Of a stretch of DNA of 64,000 bases, positions 7,481 through 16,729 are shown one piece after another. The notes under the pieces were generated by a model. That model made no database searches, was not told the origin of the DNA, and saw only the letters and a list, made by a program, of their open reading frames with translations. Position 1 is the stretch's first letter; each line of letters begins with the position of its first letter. The position numbers were made by a program, and so were the translations under genes. The stretch comes from an uncultured Chitinophaga sp. Lineage in GTDB: Bacteria > Bacteroidota > Bacteroidia > Chitinophagales > Chitinophagaceae. The stretch spans positions 392,676 through 456,675 of the forward strand of contig NZ_CABHOU010000092.1 in assembly GCF_902168175.1 (NCBI RefSeq), in the 5' to 3' direction.

Positions 7481-8601
7481 AAGAACAGCGATGCAGCAAT
7501 ACCATCGGCAAAAAACTTGCCCTGGCGTGTAAGCTTGAGGGTAACACCTTCTAACATCATCCAGCCCTTTCCAATAAATTCTGAGCCGGCAGCCAACAGT
7601 TGCCGGCTTTTTTCTTCTCCGAACCTTTCTGCTATTTCCTCGAGGTTACAGCCTGCGGCCGTACGCAGCGATATCATGATAAACTCGTTCAGTTTCATCG
7701 ACGGGGTTAATTCTTCTATCTCAAAAGGCACCTGTCCTTTACGGATGTTTTGCATGTACAGCGGGTTGTTAGCCACATTCCACTGCCTCGACTGCCCGTT
7801 ATAGGAATGTGCCGAAGGGCCCAAACCCAGGTAGGGCTGGCCTTTCCAGTAACTGCTGTTATGCCGCGAATGTTTACCTGGCTGTGCAAAGTTGGATATC
7901 TCGTAATGTTCATAACCCGCATCGCTCACCCAGTTCATCAGCATTTCAAAGTGCTGCGCCGCCTTGTCCGGATCAACCGGCGGTATCTTTTTCTTTTCGA
8001 TGAAGTAATCCAGCGCGGTGCCAGGTTCAACCGTCAATGCGTAACAGGAAAGGTGTGGTACGCCCAGTTCAATAGCTTTGGCCACATTCTCTTTCCAACC
8101 TTCGTTCGTAAGCGTGGGGCCGCCATATATTAAGTCGATACTGATGTTTTCGATACCGGCCGCGCGCGCGTTTACAATGGAGGTAAGCGCCTGCTCCGCG
8201 TTATGGGCGCGGTTCATCCAGCGGAGGTCTTCTTCACGGAACGACTGTACGCCGATGCTCAGGCGGTTAATACCAGCGCTGGTCAGCTCTTCCAGTTTCT
8301 CCGGTGTGAGATCGTCGGGGTTGGCTTCGAGGGTAATTTCGGGAGATGTGGTGACTTCGAATAACGAGCTGGCTTTATCCAGCAGGCGTTTGATGTCCGA
8401 CGCGGGTAAAATACTGGGCGTGCCGCCGCCGAAGTAGATAGTGGAGATGGGCTGTGCGGCCAGGTAACTGCGCTGCAACTCCATTTCCGCCAACAGGCAG
8501 TCTACCATTTCGTCGCGGTATTGCGCCGAGGTGGAGAAGTAAAAGTTGCAGTAATGACATGCCTTTTTGCAGAAAGGGATGTGAATATATATACCGGCCA
8601 T
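7477..8601 (-). CDS. hemW: Radical SAM heme chaperone HemW
   Basis: This 374-residue protein has the radical SAM cluster motif CKKACHYC (Cys 11, 15, 18) after MAGIYIHIPF, followed by GGGTPS, the SAM-binding strand, and SIGVQSF. Its length and the short N-terminus fit HemW, a heme-binding chaperone, rather than the longer oxygen-independent coproporphyrinogen oxidase HemN. The gene converges on the M56 sensor and overlaps its stop codon. A variant -7 element (TATTTTCG, minus strand, 8644-8651) lies upstream. hemD is two genes away on the other strand, so two heme-related genes sit close together. Confidence 0.93.
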   Translation of the reverse strand: MAGIYIHIPFCKKACHYCNFYFSTSAQYRDEMVDCLLAEMELQRSYLAAQPISTIYFGGGTPSILPASDIKRLLDKASSLFEVTTSPEITLEANPDDLTPEKLEELTSAGINRLSIGVQSFREEDLRWMNRAHNAEQALTSIVNARAAGIENISIDLIYGGPTLTNEGWKENVAKAIELGVPHLSCYALTVEPGTALDYFIEKKKIPPVDPDKAAQHFEMLMNWVSDAGYEHYEISNFAQPGKHSRHNSSYWKGQPYLGLGPSAHSYNGQSRQWNVANNPLYMQNIRKGQVPFEIEELTPSMKLNEFIMISLRTAAGCNLEEIAERFGEEKSRQLLAAGSEFIGKGWMMLEGVTLKLTRQGKFFADGIAASLFF

Positions 8602-8728
8602 GGCTCCTGTTAAAAAAGAAAACGATCTAATATTTGCAAACCTCGAAAATACAAGGGAGTTTTGTCAAAATTTTCTGATCAAGAATAGTTGCACTATATT
8701 CGGTGCATCGCAGTAAAAAAGCTATCCG

Positions 8729-9694
8729 GTGCGTATTATATCTTTCCTTGTCTTATTATTTGCCTACTTCCCGCTTGCCGCGCAATCGGACAGTACGCCC
8801 GCTGCTGCTCCAGTTCAAACGGCCCCTCCTGTGGCGAGGCCGTATGTGCCCAAAGTTAAGAAGGATTCTCTGCAAGTTGCGAAAACCCTTGCTATTCCTG
8901 CAATTGACAGCGCCGCACAGCTGCGCGACACCGTAGTGCCGGTACATCATTTCGATACGCTGATGGCGGGTTTAGCCGAGCGCAACGCCTTGCTCAGCAA
9001 GAAAATCGATCCTCCTTTTTATGATATAAACCCGGTACGTCCCGACCAGCAGGACGACTGGCTGATATATACAGTGGCCGGCGTATTGCTGCTGTTGGGT
9101 GTTATCCGCGCTGCGTACGTAAAGTACTTTTCCGACCTGTTCCGTGCCTTCTTTAACCCTACGCTCAGCCAGCGCCAGTTAAAAGACCAGCTTTCGCAGT
9201 CGCCTTTCCCTAACTTTTTGCTGAATGTGTTTTTCGTCATCAGCCTGGGTTTGTACTTATACCTGTTGATGAAACGCCTGGATTATCCCGTGGGCGAAAA
9301 TGCCTGGATACTGATTCCTGCGCTGATCGCTTTGGTAGGCATCGTTTATTTCGTGAAATACGTGGTATTACGTTTTTGCGGCTGGCTGTTCGGCATCGCC
9401 GATCTGATAGATGCTTATGTGTTCGTACTATACCTCATTAACAAGGTGTTAGGCATATTGCTGGCGCCCTTCCTCGTATTATTAGCCTTCGGAAAGACCG
9501 AATTAGGGATGGCGATGCTATACATTTCTTTATTTTCTATAGTATTACTGGTTGTTTATAGGTATATAAGATCCTATACCCTTGTAAAGCAATACTTATC
9601 TTTCAGTAAGTTGCATTTTTTTCTTTACCTTTGCGCATTCGAAGTTGTGCCGGTGTTGATAATAACTAAGGCACTATTAAACCTAATTGGTTAA
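8729..9694 (+). CDS. DUF4271 integral membrane protein
   Basis: This 321-residue protein has a signal-like N-terminus (MRIISFLVLLFAYFPLAAQ), a Pro/Ala-rich periplasmic stretch, then about six membrane helices from residue 108 to the C-terminus. The layout and position next to hemD match the Bacteroidota DUF4271 family, whose function is unknown. The start is GTG: an in-frame TAA at 8714 excludes any earlier start, and the signal sequence begins right at 8729. A variant -7 element (TATATTCG, 8695-8702) lies 26 nt upstream. It shares the intergenic region with the divergent hemW. Confidence 0.85.
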   Translation: MRIISFLVLLFAYFPLAAQSDSTPAAAPVQTAPPVARPYVPKVKKDSLQVAKTLAIPAIDSAAQLRDTVVPVHHFDTLMAGLAERNALLSKKIDPPFYDINPVRPDQQDDWLIYTVAGVLLLLGVIRAAYVKYFSDLFRAFFNPTLSQRQLKDQLSQSPFPNFLLNVFFVISLGLYLYLLMKRLDYPVGENAWILIPALIALVGIVYFVKYVVLRFCGWLFGIADLIDAYVFVLYLINKVLGILLAPFLVLLAFGKTELGMAMLYISLFSIVLLVVYRYIRSYTLVKQYLSFSKLHFFLYLCAFEVVPVLIITKALLNLIG

Positions 9695-9741
9695 CTGGTA
9701 ATGTAAATTACTGCGATTGTTAACACAAGAGCAAATTACGT

Positions 9742-10530
9742 ATGATTAAAGGCGGGCAAAAAAAAGAATTGCAAGAAAAGCAACTGTCAATCCTCATTTC
9801 CCAACCTAAGCCAGAGACAGAGAAATCCCCCTACTACGACTTAGCAAAGAAATTCAACGTGCGACTGGATTTTCATCCGTTTATTAGGGTGGAAGGTGTA
9901 CCTGGCAAAGAGTTTCGTAAGCAAAAGGTTGATATTCTCAACTATACAGCTGTCGTTTTCACCAGCCGTAATTCCGTAGACCACTTTTTCAGGGTTTGCG
10001 AAGAACTCAAGCTAAAGGTTTCACAGGATTGTAAGTATTTCTGTATTACAGAGGCAGTAGCGCTGTACTTGCAGAAGTTCATACTTTACCGTAAACGTAA
10101 AGTATTTTTCGGGGCCGACGGTACCACCAAAAGCCTGCTGGACGTGATGAACAAACACAAGGAGAACGAGAAATTCCTGTTCCCCAGTTCCGACAGCCAG
10201 AAGAAAGATATTGAAGAATGGATGAAGGCGAACAAGTGCGAGTACGCAACAGCCAGCCTTTACAAAACGGTTTCGAACGATGTGAAGGACATCCTGGCCG
10301 GTACTTTGTACGATCTGATCGTGTTTTTCAGTCCTTCGGGCGTAAAATCGCTCTTCGAAAATGTTCCTAAGTTCAAGCAGAACGGTACGGCTATTGGGGC
10401 ATTTGGGCCTACCACTTCGGCAGCAGTAGAAGAAGCAGGTCTTCGCCTGGATGTTAAAGCGCCGGCGCCACAGGCACCTTCGATGGTAGCAGCGCTGGAA
10501 AAATATCTGAACGACCTGGGCAAAAAATAG
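9742..10530 (+). CDS. hemD: Uroporphyrinogen-III synthase
   Basis: HemD closes hydroxymethylbilane to uroporphyrinogen III in tetrapyrrole synthesis. The 262-residue protein shows the two-domain HemD pattern: an ILISQPKPE start, the AVVFTSRNSVDHF segment, the inter-domain region FLFPSSDSQKKDIEEW, then LIVFFSPSGVKSL and the C-terminal IGAFGPTTSAAVEEAG. Sequence conservation in this family is low, so the order of these segments is the main evidence, together with the DUF4271 neighbour. A strong terminator follows. Confidence 0.9.
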   Translation: MIKGGQKKELQEKQLSILISQPKPETEKSPYYDLAKKFNVRLDFHPFIRVEGVPGKEFRKQKVDILNYTAVVFTSRNSVDHFFRVCEELKLKVSQDCKYFCITEAVALYLQKFILYRKRKVFFGADGTTKSLLDVMNKHKENEKFLFPSSDSQKKDIEEWMKANKCEYATASLYKTVSNDVKDILAGTLYDLIVFFSPSGVKSLFENVPKFKQNGTAIGAFGPTTSAAVEEAGLRLDVKAPAPQAPSMVAALEKYLNDLGKK

Positions 10531-10558
10531 ATTCAAACTCAGAAAAATATCATTAATT

Positions 10559-10597
10559 GCAGGGGAGCGGTGTAAACCGTTCCCCTGCTGCTTTTGG
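10559..10597 (+). terminator. Rho-independent terminator after hemD
   Basis: A 13-bp stem (GCAGGGGAGCGGT / ACCGTTCCCCTGC, one G-U) with loop GTAA is followed by TGCTTTT. Confidence 0.85.
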
Positions 10598-10641
10598 GGC
10601 GGCCTGTAATTTGAGGAGCTTACAATCAAAAACCGGACACT

Positions 10642-12699
10642 TTGATACCTGCACATACGAACAAACTGGCTGGAGAGGCCAGTCCCTATCTGCTGCAACA
10701 TGCCCATAATCCCGTAAACTGGTACCCCTGGGGCGAAGAAGCGCTGAACCTGGCTGTGGAACAGAACAAACCAATACTGGTGAGTATCGGTTACGCCGCC
10801 TGCCACTGGTGCCATGTAATGGAGCGGGAAAGCTTCGAGAACGAAGCTACTGCCGCCATTATGAACAAACATTTCATTAATATTAAGATAGACCGGGAAG
10901 AACGTCCCGACCTCGACCATATATACATGGATGCCTTGCAGGCCATGAGCGGGCAGGGAGGCTGGCCGCTGAACGTATTCCTGTTGCCGAACAAGCAGCC
11001 TTTTTACGGTGGTACCTATTACCCGCCGGTAAAGGCTTACAATCGCCCATCGTGGACAGAAGTGCTGGAAGCCATCAGCCAGGCATACCGCGAGCGGCGC
11101 GGCGAGTTGGAGCAGCAGGCGCAAACCCTTACAGAACATTTACACAACTCTAATAAGTTTGGCGTAGAAGCCTCGAAAAGTGCGCTGGTACCCATAAACG
11201 AGTTGTTTAATAAAGAGCAGTGTGATACTGCCGCTACGGCCATTATGGCCCAGGCCGACAAGGAATGGGGAGGATTTGGCCGTGCGCCTAAGTTCCCGGG
11301 CACCTTTTCTATTCGTTACCTGTTGCAGTACGACCATGCATTCGGCGACGAAGCGGCCAGGAAACAGTCCCTGTTATCGCTGGACAAAATGATACAAGGC
11401 GGCCTGTACGACCAGCTGGGCGGTGGTTTTGCCCGCTACTCCACCGACGAAATGTGGCTGGCCCCGCATTTTGAAAAGATGTTGTATGATAATGCCCTTC
11501 TTATCGACGCCATGGCCGACGCGTACCAGATCACGCAGGAGCAAACTTACCTTGATACCATTCACCATACCCTTCAGTTCATTTCCCGCGAAATGACATC
11601 CCCCGATGGTGCCTTTTATGCCGCGCTGGACGCCGATTCAGAGGGAGTGGAGGGAAAGTTTTATACCTGGAGTAAAGCTGAGGTAGAGGAAGTACTGGGC
11701 GACGATGCCGAATTGTTCTGCCGGTTTTACGACATACGCGAACATGGAAATTGGGAAGAAACAAATATTTTATGGATCACCGAACCTGTAAAAGAATTTG
11801 TAGCAGGCACCGGCTTACCCATTGAAAAGCTGGAAGTTATACTGGCCGAAGGGCGCTCAAAACTCCTGCTGGCGCGAGATAAACGTATTCGTCCGGGCCT
11901 CGACGATAAAATATTATTAGGGTGGAACGCGTTATTGATTCACGCATGTTGTAAGGCGTACAGCGTAAGCGGTACGCAAGCCTACAGAGAGATGGCCGAA
12001 AAGGCAATGAACTTTGTGCTGGCGGCAATGCAACAGCCGGGCGATAGCGGGGCCCTATACCATACCTACAAAAACGGCTCTGCCAAGTACCCTGCATTCC
12101 TGGACGATTATGCGTACGTGATAAGGGCGTTGATTGCGCTGAGCGAAGTGACGGGAAATCTTTTCTACATCCGCAGAGCGAAAGACCTGACAAAGTTTGT
12201 GGAAGCGGCTTTTGGAGACGAGGACGAAATTTATTTTTATTACACGGCAACCGGTCAAACCGATGTTATCGTACGTAAAAAAGAGATTTATGATGGTGCC
12301 GTGCCTAGCGGTAACGCGGTGATGGCCTGCAACTTGTGGTATCTGTCGATCGTATTTGACCAGCGAAAATGGGCAGAGCGCGCAACCGGGATGGTTTCGG
12401 GGTTAGCGCAAACCGCCACCAGGTATCCCACCTCTTTCGGTGTTTGGGCGTCGTTACTGATGCAAATGGTGTTGGGGACGAAAGAATTAGCCGTAGTGGG
12501 TACTGATTATAAGGGCAGGATGAATGATATAAATAAAAAATATATACCGTTCAAAGTCTTACTGGGCGTGGAAAGAGAAGAAAAAGATATGCCTTTGTTA
12601 GTGGAAAGGTTTGCGGAAGGTGAAACATTAATATATTTATGCGAGCATTATGCTTGTGTTAAGCCAGTGAAATATATAGAAGAAATTATTAATTTGTAA
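10642..12699 (+). CDS. Thioredoxin-domain protein of the YyaL/SPATA20 family (DUF255)
   Basis: The 685-residue protein has the conserved N-terminal segment NKLAGEASPYLLQHAHNPVN, then a thioredoxin-like domain with CHWCHVME as active-site-like motif, followed by a large (alpha/alpha)-barrel resembling N-acylglucosamine epimerases and glycosidases. Length and order match the family, whose reaction is not established. The start is TTG: the conserved N-terminus lies upstream of any ATG in frame. It is preceded by the hemD terminator and followed by a 255-nt gap before gldK, so it is probably transcribed alone. Confidence 0.88.
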   Translation: MIPAHTNKLAGEASPYLLQHAHNPVNWYPWGEEALNLAVEQNKPILVSIGYAACHWCHVMERESFENEATAAIMNKHFINIKIDREERPDLDHIYMDALQAMSGQGGWPLNVFLLPNKQPFYGGTYYPPVKAYNRPSWTEVLEAISQAYRERRGELEQQAQTLTEHLHNSNKFGVEASKSALVPINELFNKEQCDTAATAIMAQADKEWGGFGRAPKFPGTFSIRYLLQYDHAFGDEAARKQSLLSLDKMIQGGLYDQLGGGFARYSTDEMWLAPHFEKMLYDNALLIDAMADAYQITQEQTYLDTIHHTLQFISREMTSPDGAFYAALDADSEGVEGKFYTWSKAEVEEVLGDDAELFCRFYDIREHGNWEETNILWITEPVKEFVAGTGLPIEKLEVILAEGRSKLLLARDKRIRPGLDDKILLGWNALLIHACCKAYSVSGTQAYREMAEKAMNFVLAAMQQPGDSGALYHTYKNGSAKYPAFLDDYAYVIRALIALSEVTGNLFYIRRAKDLTKFVEAAFGDEDEIYFYYTATGQTDVIVRKKEIYDGAVPSGNAVMACNLWYLSIVFDQRKWAERATGMVSGLAQTATRYPTSFGVWASLLMQMVLGTKELAVVGTDYKGRMNDINKKYIPFKVLLGVEREEKDMPLLVERFAEGETLIYLCEHYACVKPVKYIEEIINL

Positions 12700-12846
12700 C
12701 TGAAATTGATTATTTTGCATTGAATCTATAAGAAAATTGGCTGGATATAATAAAATGTTAAAAAACTCGTTTAAATTAGTTACAAGAAGTCAGGATTGGG
12801 TTTGAAAAAGTTGGGTAAAAAGTAACTACGGATTAAAATAAATTAT

Positions 12847-12854
12847 TACATTTG
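12847..12854 (+). promoter_or_regulatory. Candidate gldKLMN promoter (-7 element)
   Basis: TACATTTG fits TAnnTTTG and lies 101 nt before the gldK ATG, giving a leader of about 100 nt. An inverted pair AGTTAC/GTAACT lies just upstream. No clear -33 TTTG at the usual distance. Confidence 0.45.
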
Positions 12855-12954
12855 CTATCTTTCTGATAAACAACCAGGTGAAAAAAAGCGATGATTCAAG
12901 GCCGTTACGGGTTGGCAGAGATGCATCTGGCAGGTAAAAGGAAAACATATTCTA

Positions 12955-14250
12955 ATGAAAGTCACCCTTATGAAGATTAATTATTGTAAAGGGCTTTTGG
13001 CTATACTGCTGCCTGTTCTGCTGGCAAGTTGCGGCGGCAGCAAGACTCCAAAAAATGCACAGGGGCAACTCATAGGTGTGAGCCCCAGGCCCAAGTATTA
13101 TCCTCCTGTACCTTATGGAATGGTGTATGTGCCGTCCGGAACGTTTCACATGGGCCCCAGTGATGAGGACGTGAACTATTCCTTCACTGCCAGGAACAAG
13201 GCCATTTCCATCTCAGGTTTTTACATGGACGCGACCGAGATCACCAACAACGAGTACCGCCAGTTCGTAGGCTGGGTAACCGATTCTATCTCCCATGTTT
13301 TGATGGGGCACGTGAAGAATGTGGATGGCCAGGACTTTATCGACTGGAAGCAGAAGATCAACTGGAAGGACAAAGCGACCTTAGAGAAGATCGACGCGTT
13401 GTTGTATTCTGAGGCCGATCGTTTGTATGGCCGTAAGGAGATCGACGTAAATAAACTGAAGTATCATGCCGAAACCTTTAACTGGGATAAGGCTAAACTG
13501 CGTGAGAATGCAGGTAAGTCGCGCTCAACCTTCATCGAGAAGAAAGACGTGGCGATCTACCCCGATACCCTTTGCTGGATCAGGGATTTCTCGTACGCTT
13601 ATAACGAGCCGATGACGAGGATGTACTTCTGGCATCCGGCTTTCGATAACTATCCTGTAGTGGGTGTAACCTGGCATCAGGCAAATGCTTTCTGCGAATG
13701 GCGCAGCCGCTTCTGGGATGACTATCGTGTTTCCAAGAAACTTTATACGGAAGATAAATTCCAGCTGCCATCTGAGGCGCAATGGGAATATGCCGCACGA
13801 GGTGGTCGTGAACAGGCGCCTTACCCCTGGGGTGGTTACTACCCGCGTAACAAGAAAGGTTGTTTGCTGGCGAACTTTAAACCTGGTCGCGGTAACTATC
13901 CGGAAGATGGCGGTTTCTACACCGTACGTGCCGATGCTTACTGGCCTAACGATTATGGCCTGTACAACATGGCAGGTAACGTAGCCGAATGGACACAGGA
14001 TATCTTCTACGAAAACTCCTACTCCTTTACATCAGATATGAACCCTTACCTCCGTATGGACGTTCCTGATGATGCTGCTCCAAAAATGAAGCGTAAAGCA
14101 GTTAGAGGAGGTTCATGGAAAGACATTGGTTATTTCCTGCAGAACGGTACGCGTTCGTACGAATTCCAGGACAGCGCCAAATCGTACGTAGGTTTCAGGT
14201 GTACAATTGCCTTCCTGAGCCGCTCCAAAAACGATTTCAATAAGAAGTAA
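12955..14250 (+). CDS. gldK: Gliding motility / type IX secretion lipoprotein GldK
   Basis: GldK (PorK) is an outer membrane lipoprotein that forms the periplasmic ring of the type IX secretion system with GldN. The 431-residue protein has a lipoprotein signal ending LLASCGG and a formylglycine-generating-enzyme-like domain: PSGTFHMGPSDED, FYMDATEITNNEYRQFV, LPSEAQWEYAARGG and the C-terminal VRGGSWKD and VGFRC. The sulfatase-modifying fold is used structurally here. An ATG at 12970 would also give a good lipoprotein signal. It is the first gene of gldK-gldL-gldM-gldN, all in the same direction. Confidence 0.96.
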   Translation: MKVTLMKINYCKGLLAILLPVLLASCGGSKTPKNAQGQLIGVSPRPKYYPPVPYGMVYVPSGTFHMGPSDEDVNYSFTARNKAISISGFYMDATEITNNEYRQFVGWVTDSISHVLMGHVKNVDGQDFIDWKQKINWKDKATLEKIDALLYSEADRLYGRKEIDVNKLKYHAETFNWDKAKLRENAGKSRSTFIEKKDVAIYPDTLCWIRDFSYAYNEPMTRMYFWHPAFDNYPVVGVTWHQANAFCEWRSRFWDDYRVSKKLYTEDKFQLPSEAQWEYAARGGREQAPYPWGGYYPRNKKGCLLANFKPGRGNYPEDGGFYTVRADAYWPNDYGLYNMAGNVAEWTQDIFYENSYSFTSDMNPYLRMDVPDDAAPKMKRKAVRGGSWKDIGYFLQNGTRSYEFQDSAKSYVGFRCTIAFLSRSKNDFNKK

Positions 14251-14371
14251 GATCGAATAGCTATAGGGGTATTGAAAACCCTGCATTGCAAATCAAGTCA
14301 TGAGAACACTATATTCTATAACGAGCTTTTTAACCTTTAAACAAACAAATTTTAATCTAAAATTTTGACCT

Positions 14372-15115
14372 ATGGCTATGAATAACTCTACTGGTAAATG
14401 GCTGAACTTCGGTGTTTGTATCGGTGCATCCGTGGTAATTATCGGTGCATTGTTTAAGATCCAACACTGGCCTGGTGCCGACGTCGCCCTGATTATGGGT
14501 TTGAGCGTTGAGGCCCTTATCTTCTTCGCGTACGCTTTCGTACCAGACTCCTCTGCCCCTGCAGCCCCTGTTGCAGTAACGGTTGCCGGAGGCCCAAGTA
14601 ACACAGCAGCGCTGGATAAGATGCTCCAGGAAGCAGACATTACACCCGCAAACCTGAAACGCCTGAGCGAAAACTTCCAGAAACTGGGTTCTACAGTAGA
14701 AGGAATGAAAGATGTGAGCAACGTTGTTGCTGCTACAGGCGAGTACACCGCTAAAACTAAAGAAGCTACCGCAGCTCTCGGCTCCGTAACAAATGCTTAC
14801 ACCAGCGCCGCTGCCGCAGTTGCTTCCTTTAATACTGCTTCAGATTCTACCAGGACGTTCCACGAACAAGTGCAGGTAATGACCAAAAACCTCGCTTCTC
14901 TGAACGCGATATATGAACTGGAACTGCAGGATACCAACAATCACCTGAAAGCAATGAACACGTTCTACAGCAACCTGCTGAGCGCGTCTCAGGCGATGAC
15001 AAACAGTGTTGACGACGCCAAAAAGACACAGGAGCAAATCTCCCTGCTGGCGAAGAACCTGGGTAACCTTAATACCGTTTACGGTAATATGTTGACTGCA
15101 ATGCAAGGCAGATAA
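14372..15115 (+). CDS. gldL: Type IX secretion motor protein GldL
   Basis: GldL is the inner membrane stator-like part of the proton-driven type IX motor. The 247-residue protein has two membrane helices (about residues 11-30 and 37-55, with the conserved FKIQHWPGAD between them and a glutamate in GLSVEALIFFAYAF in the second), then a long Ala/Thr/Asn-rich coiled-coil cytoplasmic tail. The 121-nt gap after gldK ends with TTAATCTAAAATTT, a sequence also found before gldM. Confidence 0.96.
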   Translation: MAMNNSTGKWLNFGVCIGASVVIIGALFKIQHWPGADVALIMGLSVEALIFFAYAFVPDSSAPAAPVAVTVAGGPSNTAALDKMLQEADITPANLKRLSENFQKLGSTVEGMKDVSNVVAATGEYTAKTKEATAALGSVTNAYTSAAAAVASFNTASDSTRTFHEQVQVMTKNLASLNAIYELELQDTNNHLKAMNTFYSNLLSASQAMTNSVDDAKKTQEQISLLAKNLGNLNTVYGNMLTAMQGR

Positions 15116-15168
15116 GGTATCGCATATAGATTGGAACAAAGACATTAATCTAAAATTTGTAAACAACT

Positions 15169-16713
15169 ATGGCACTACCTAAAGACCCCAGGCAGAAGAT
15201 GATCAACTTCATGTACCTGGTCTTAACGGCGATGCTGGCGATGAACGTATCGGCAGAAATCCTAAACGCATTCGACATAGTAAACGATTCAATTATAACA
15301 TCAAATAGTTCTTTAACAGGTAAAAACGACCTCACTTACAAACAGTTCGAAAAGCAACTGGCTGCTGATGCCGCCAAAGCCGGTCCTTATAAAAAGAAAG
15401 CGGACGAAGCTAAAAAAGTATCTGCTGATGCAGTAGCTGAAATCGAACGACTGAAAGAAGAGATCATTAAAGAAAGCGGTGGCCGTAAACCAGATGGCGA
15501 TCTGAAAGGAAAAGACAACCTGGACGCTGCTACCCGTGTAATGGAAAACCGCAAGGAAGGTAATAAATTGCAAAAGCGTCTTGAAGAAACACGCGCAAAA
15601 TTCCTCAGCCTTGTGAGCGCCAAACACAAAACTGACCTGGAAAAAACACTTCCGCTGAAGATCGAGATCGGTCACGCGAAAGTTGGTCATGGTGGTCCTG
15701 CCAAAACATGGAGCATCTACCACTTTAACATGGTACCTACCATCGCAGCGGTAACAATCCTCTCTAAATTCCAGAACGACATCAAAAACTCTGAGTCGCT
15801 CGTTATCGACGGATTGTTAAAAGAAATCAGTGAAGAAGACTTCGTGTTCGACCAGCTGGACGCACTCGTGTCTTTGAACTCAAAAAACCTGACAGAAGGC
15901 CAAACGCTTACCGCGCAGATCGCCATGGGTGCCTACAGCAGTACTGTAACCCCAACGATCACTGTTAACGGTCAAAGTGTGGAAGCTGTAAACGGTAAAG
16001 GTACTTTCTCTATCCCGGTTTCGGGCCTTGGTGAAAAAACCATCTCCGGTACAGTGGTACTCACCAAACCAAACGGTCAGCGTGTAGAAAAAAGCTTCTC
16101 TGAAACGTATAATGTAGGCGCTACCGCTACTGCAATTTCTGCAGATAAGATGAACGTGCTTTACATAGCAGTACAGAACCCGATCTCTATCACTGCTGCC
16201 GGCGTACCTGCGGAAAGCGTAGTTGCTTCAATTGAAGGCGGTGGTGGACGTATCGAGAAGAAAGGTGCAGGCCAGTTTATGGCCACTGTAACTTCTCCCG
16301 GTACCTGCAAAATCGTGGTAAGTGCTACTGTAGACGGTAAAGTGAAAACACTGGCATCTAAAGAATACCGCGTAAAGAACATCCCGGATCCTGTTACAAT
16401 GATCGGATTCTCTAAAGGTGGTCTTGTTAAAACGGCGGAATTCAAACAGCAGCAGGGTGTAAGAGCTGTACTTGAAAACTTCGAATTCGAAGGTGTTAAA
16501 TATGATGTAGTTGGTTTCCGTATCGGTATCGACGCAAGAGGTAAGGATTATGTGGACGAAGTAGCTTCTTCAGCCTACTTCCCTGGTCCTGCCAAAAGCG
16601 CACTGCAGTCTGTGAAACCTGGCGACAAAGTATATATCGAAAATATCAAAGTAAAAGGTCCGGACGGCAAAACCCGTGATATGCCGTACGGTATGACCTT
16701 CACTTTAAACTAA
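15169..16713 (+). CDS. gldM: Type IX secretion motor protein GldM
   Basis: GldM crosses the inner membrane once and spans the periplasm to touch the GldK/GldN ring. The 514-residue protein begins MALPKDPRQKMINFMYLVLT, the family's highly conserved start, with one membrane helix (about residues 11-31). It is followed by a helical domain to about residue 215 and three beta-sandwich domains to the C-terminus (for example GQTLTAQIAMGAYSSTVTP and MNVLYIAVQNPISITAAG). It lies 53 nt after gldL. Confidence 0.97.
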   Translation: MALPKDPRQKMINFMYLVLTAMLAMNVSAEILNAFDIVNDSIITSNSSLTGKNDLTYKQFEKQLAADAAKAGPYKKKADEAKKVSADAVAEIERLKEEIIKESGGRKPDGDLKGKDNLDAATRVMENRKEGNKLQKRLEETRAKFLSLVSAKHKTDLEKTLPLKIEIGHAKVGHGGPAKTWSIYHFNMVPTIAAVTILSKFQNDIKNSESLVIDGLLKEISEEDFVFDQLDALVSLNSKNLTEGQTLTAQIAMGAYSSTVTPTITVNGQSVEAVNGKGTFSIPVSGLGEKTISGTVVLTKPNGQRVEKSFSETYNVGATATAISADKMNVLYIAVQNPISITAAGVPAESVVASIEGGGGRIEKKGAGQFMATVTSPGTCKIVVSATVDGKVKTLASKEYRVKNIPDPVTMIGFSKGGLVKTAEFKQQQGVRAVLENFEFEGVKYDVVGFRIGIDARGKDYVDEVASSAYFPGPAKSALQSVKPGDKVYIENIKVKGPDGKTRDMPYGMTFTLN

Positions 16714-16729
16714 ATAAAGTATAAACCGA

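Noticed and set aside
10021..11139. 372-codon minus-strand frame across hemD and the DUF255 gene
   Set aside because: Antisense to two clear genes with conserved motifs; the encoded protein has no recognisable domain.
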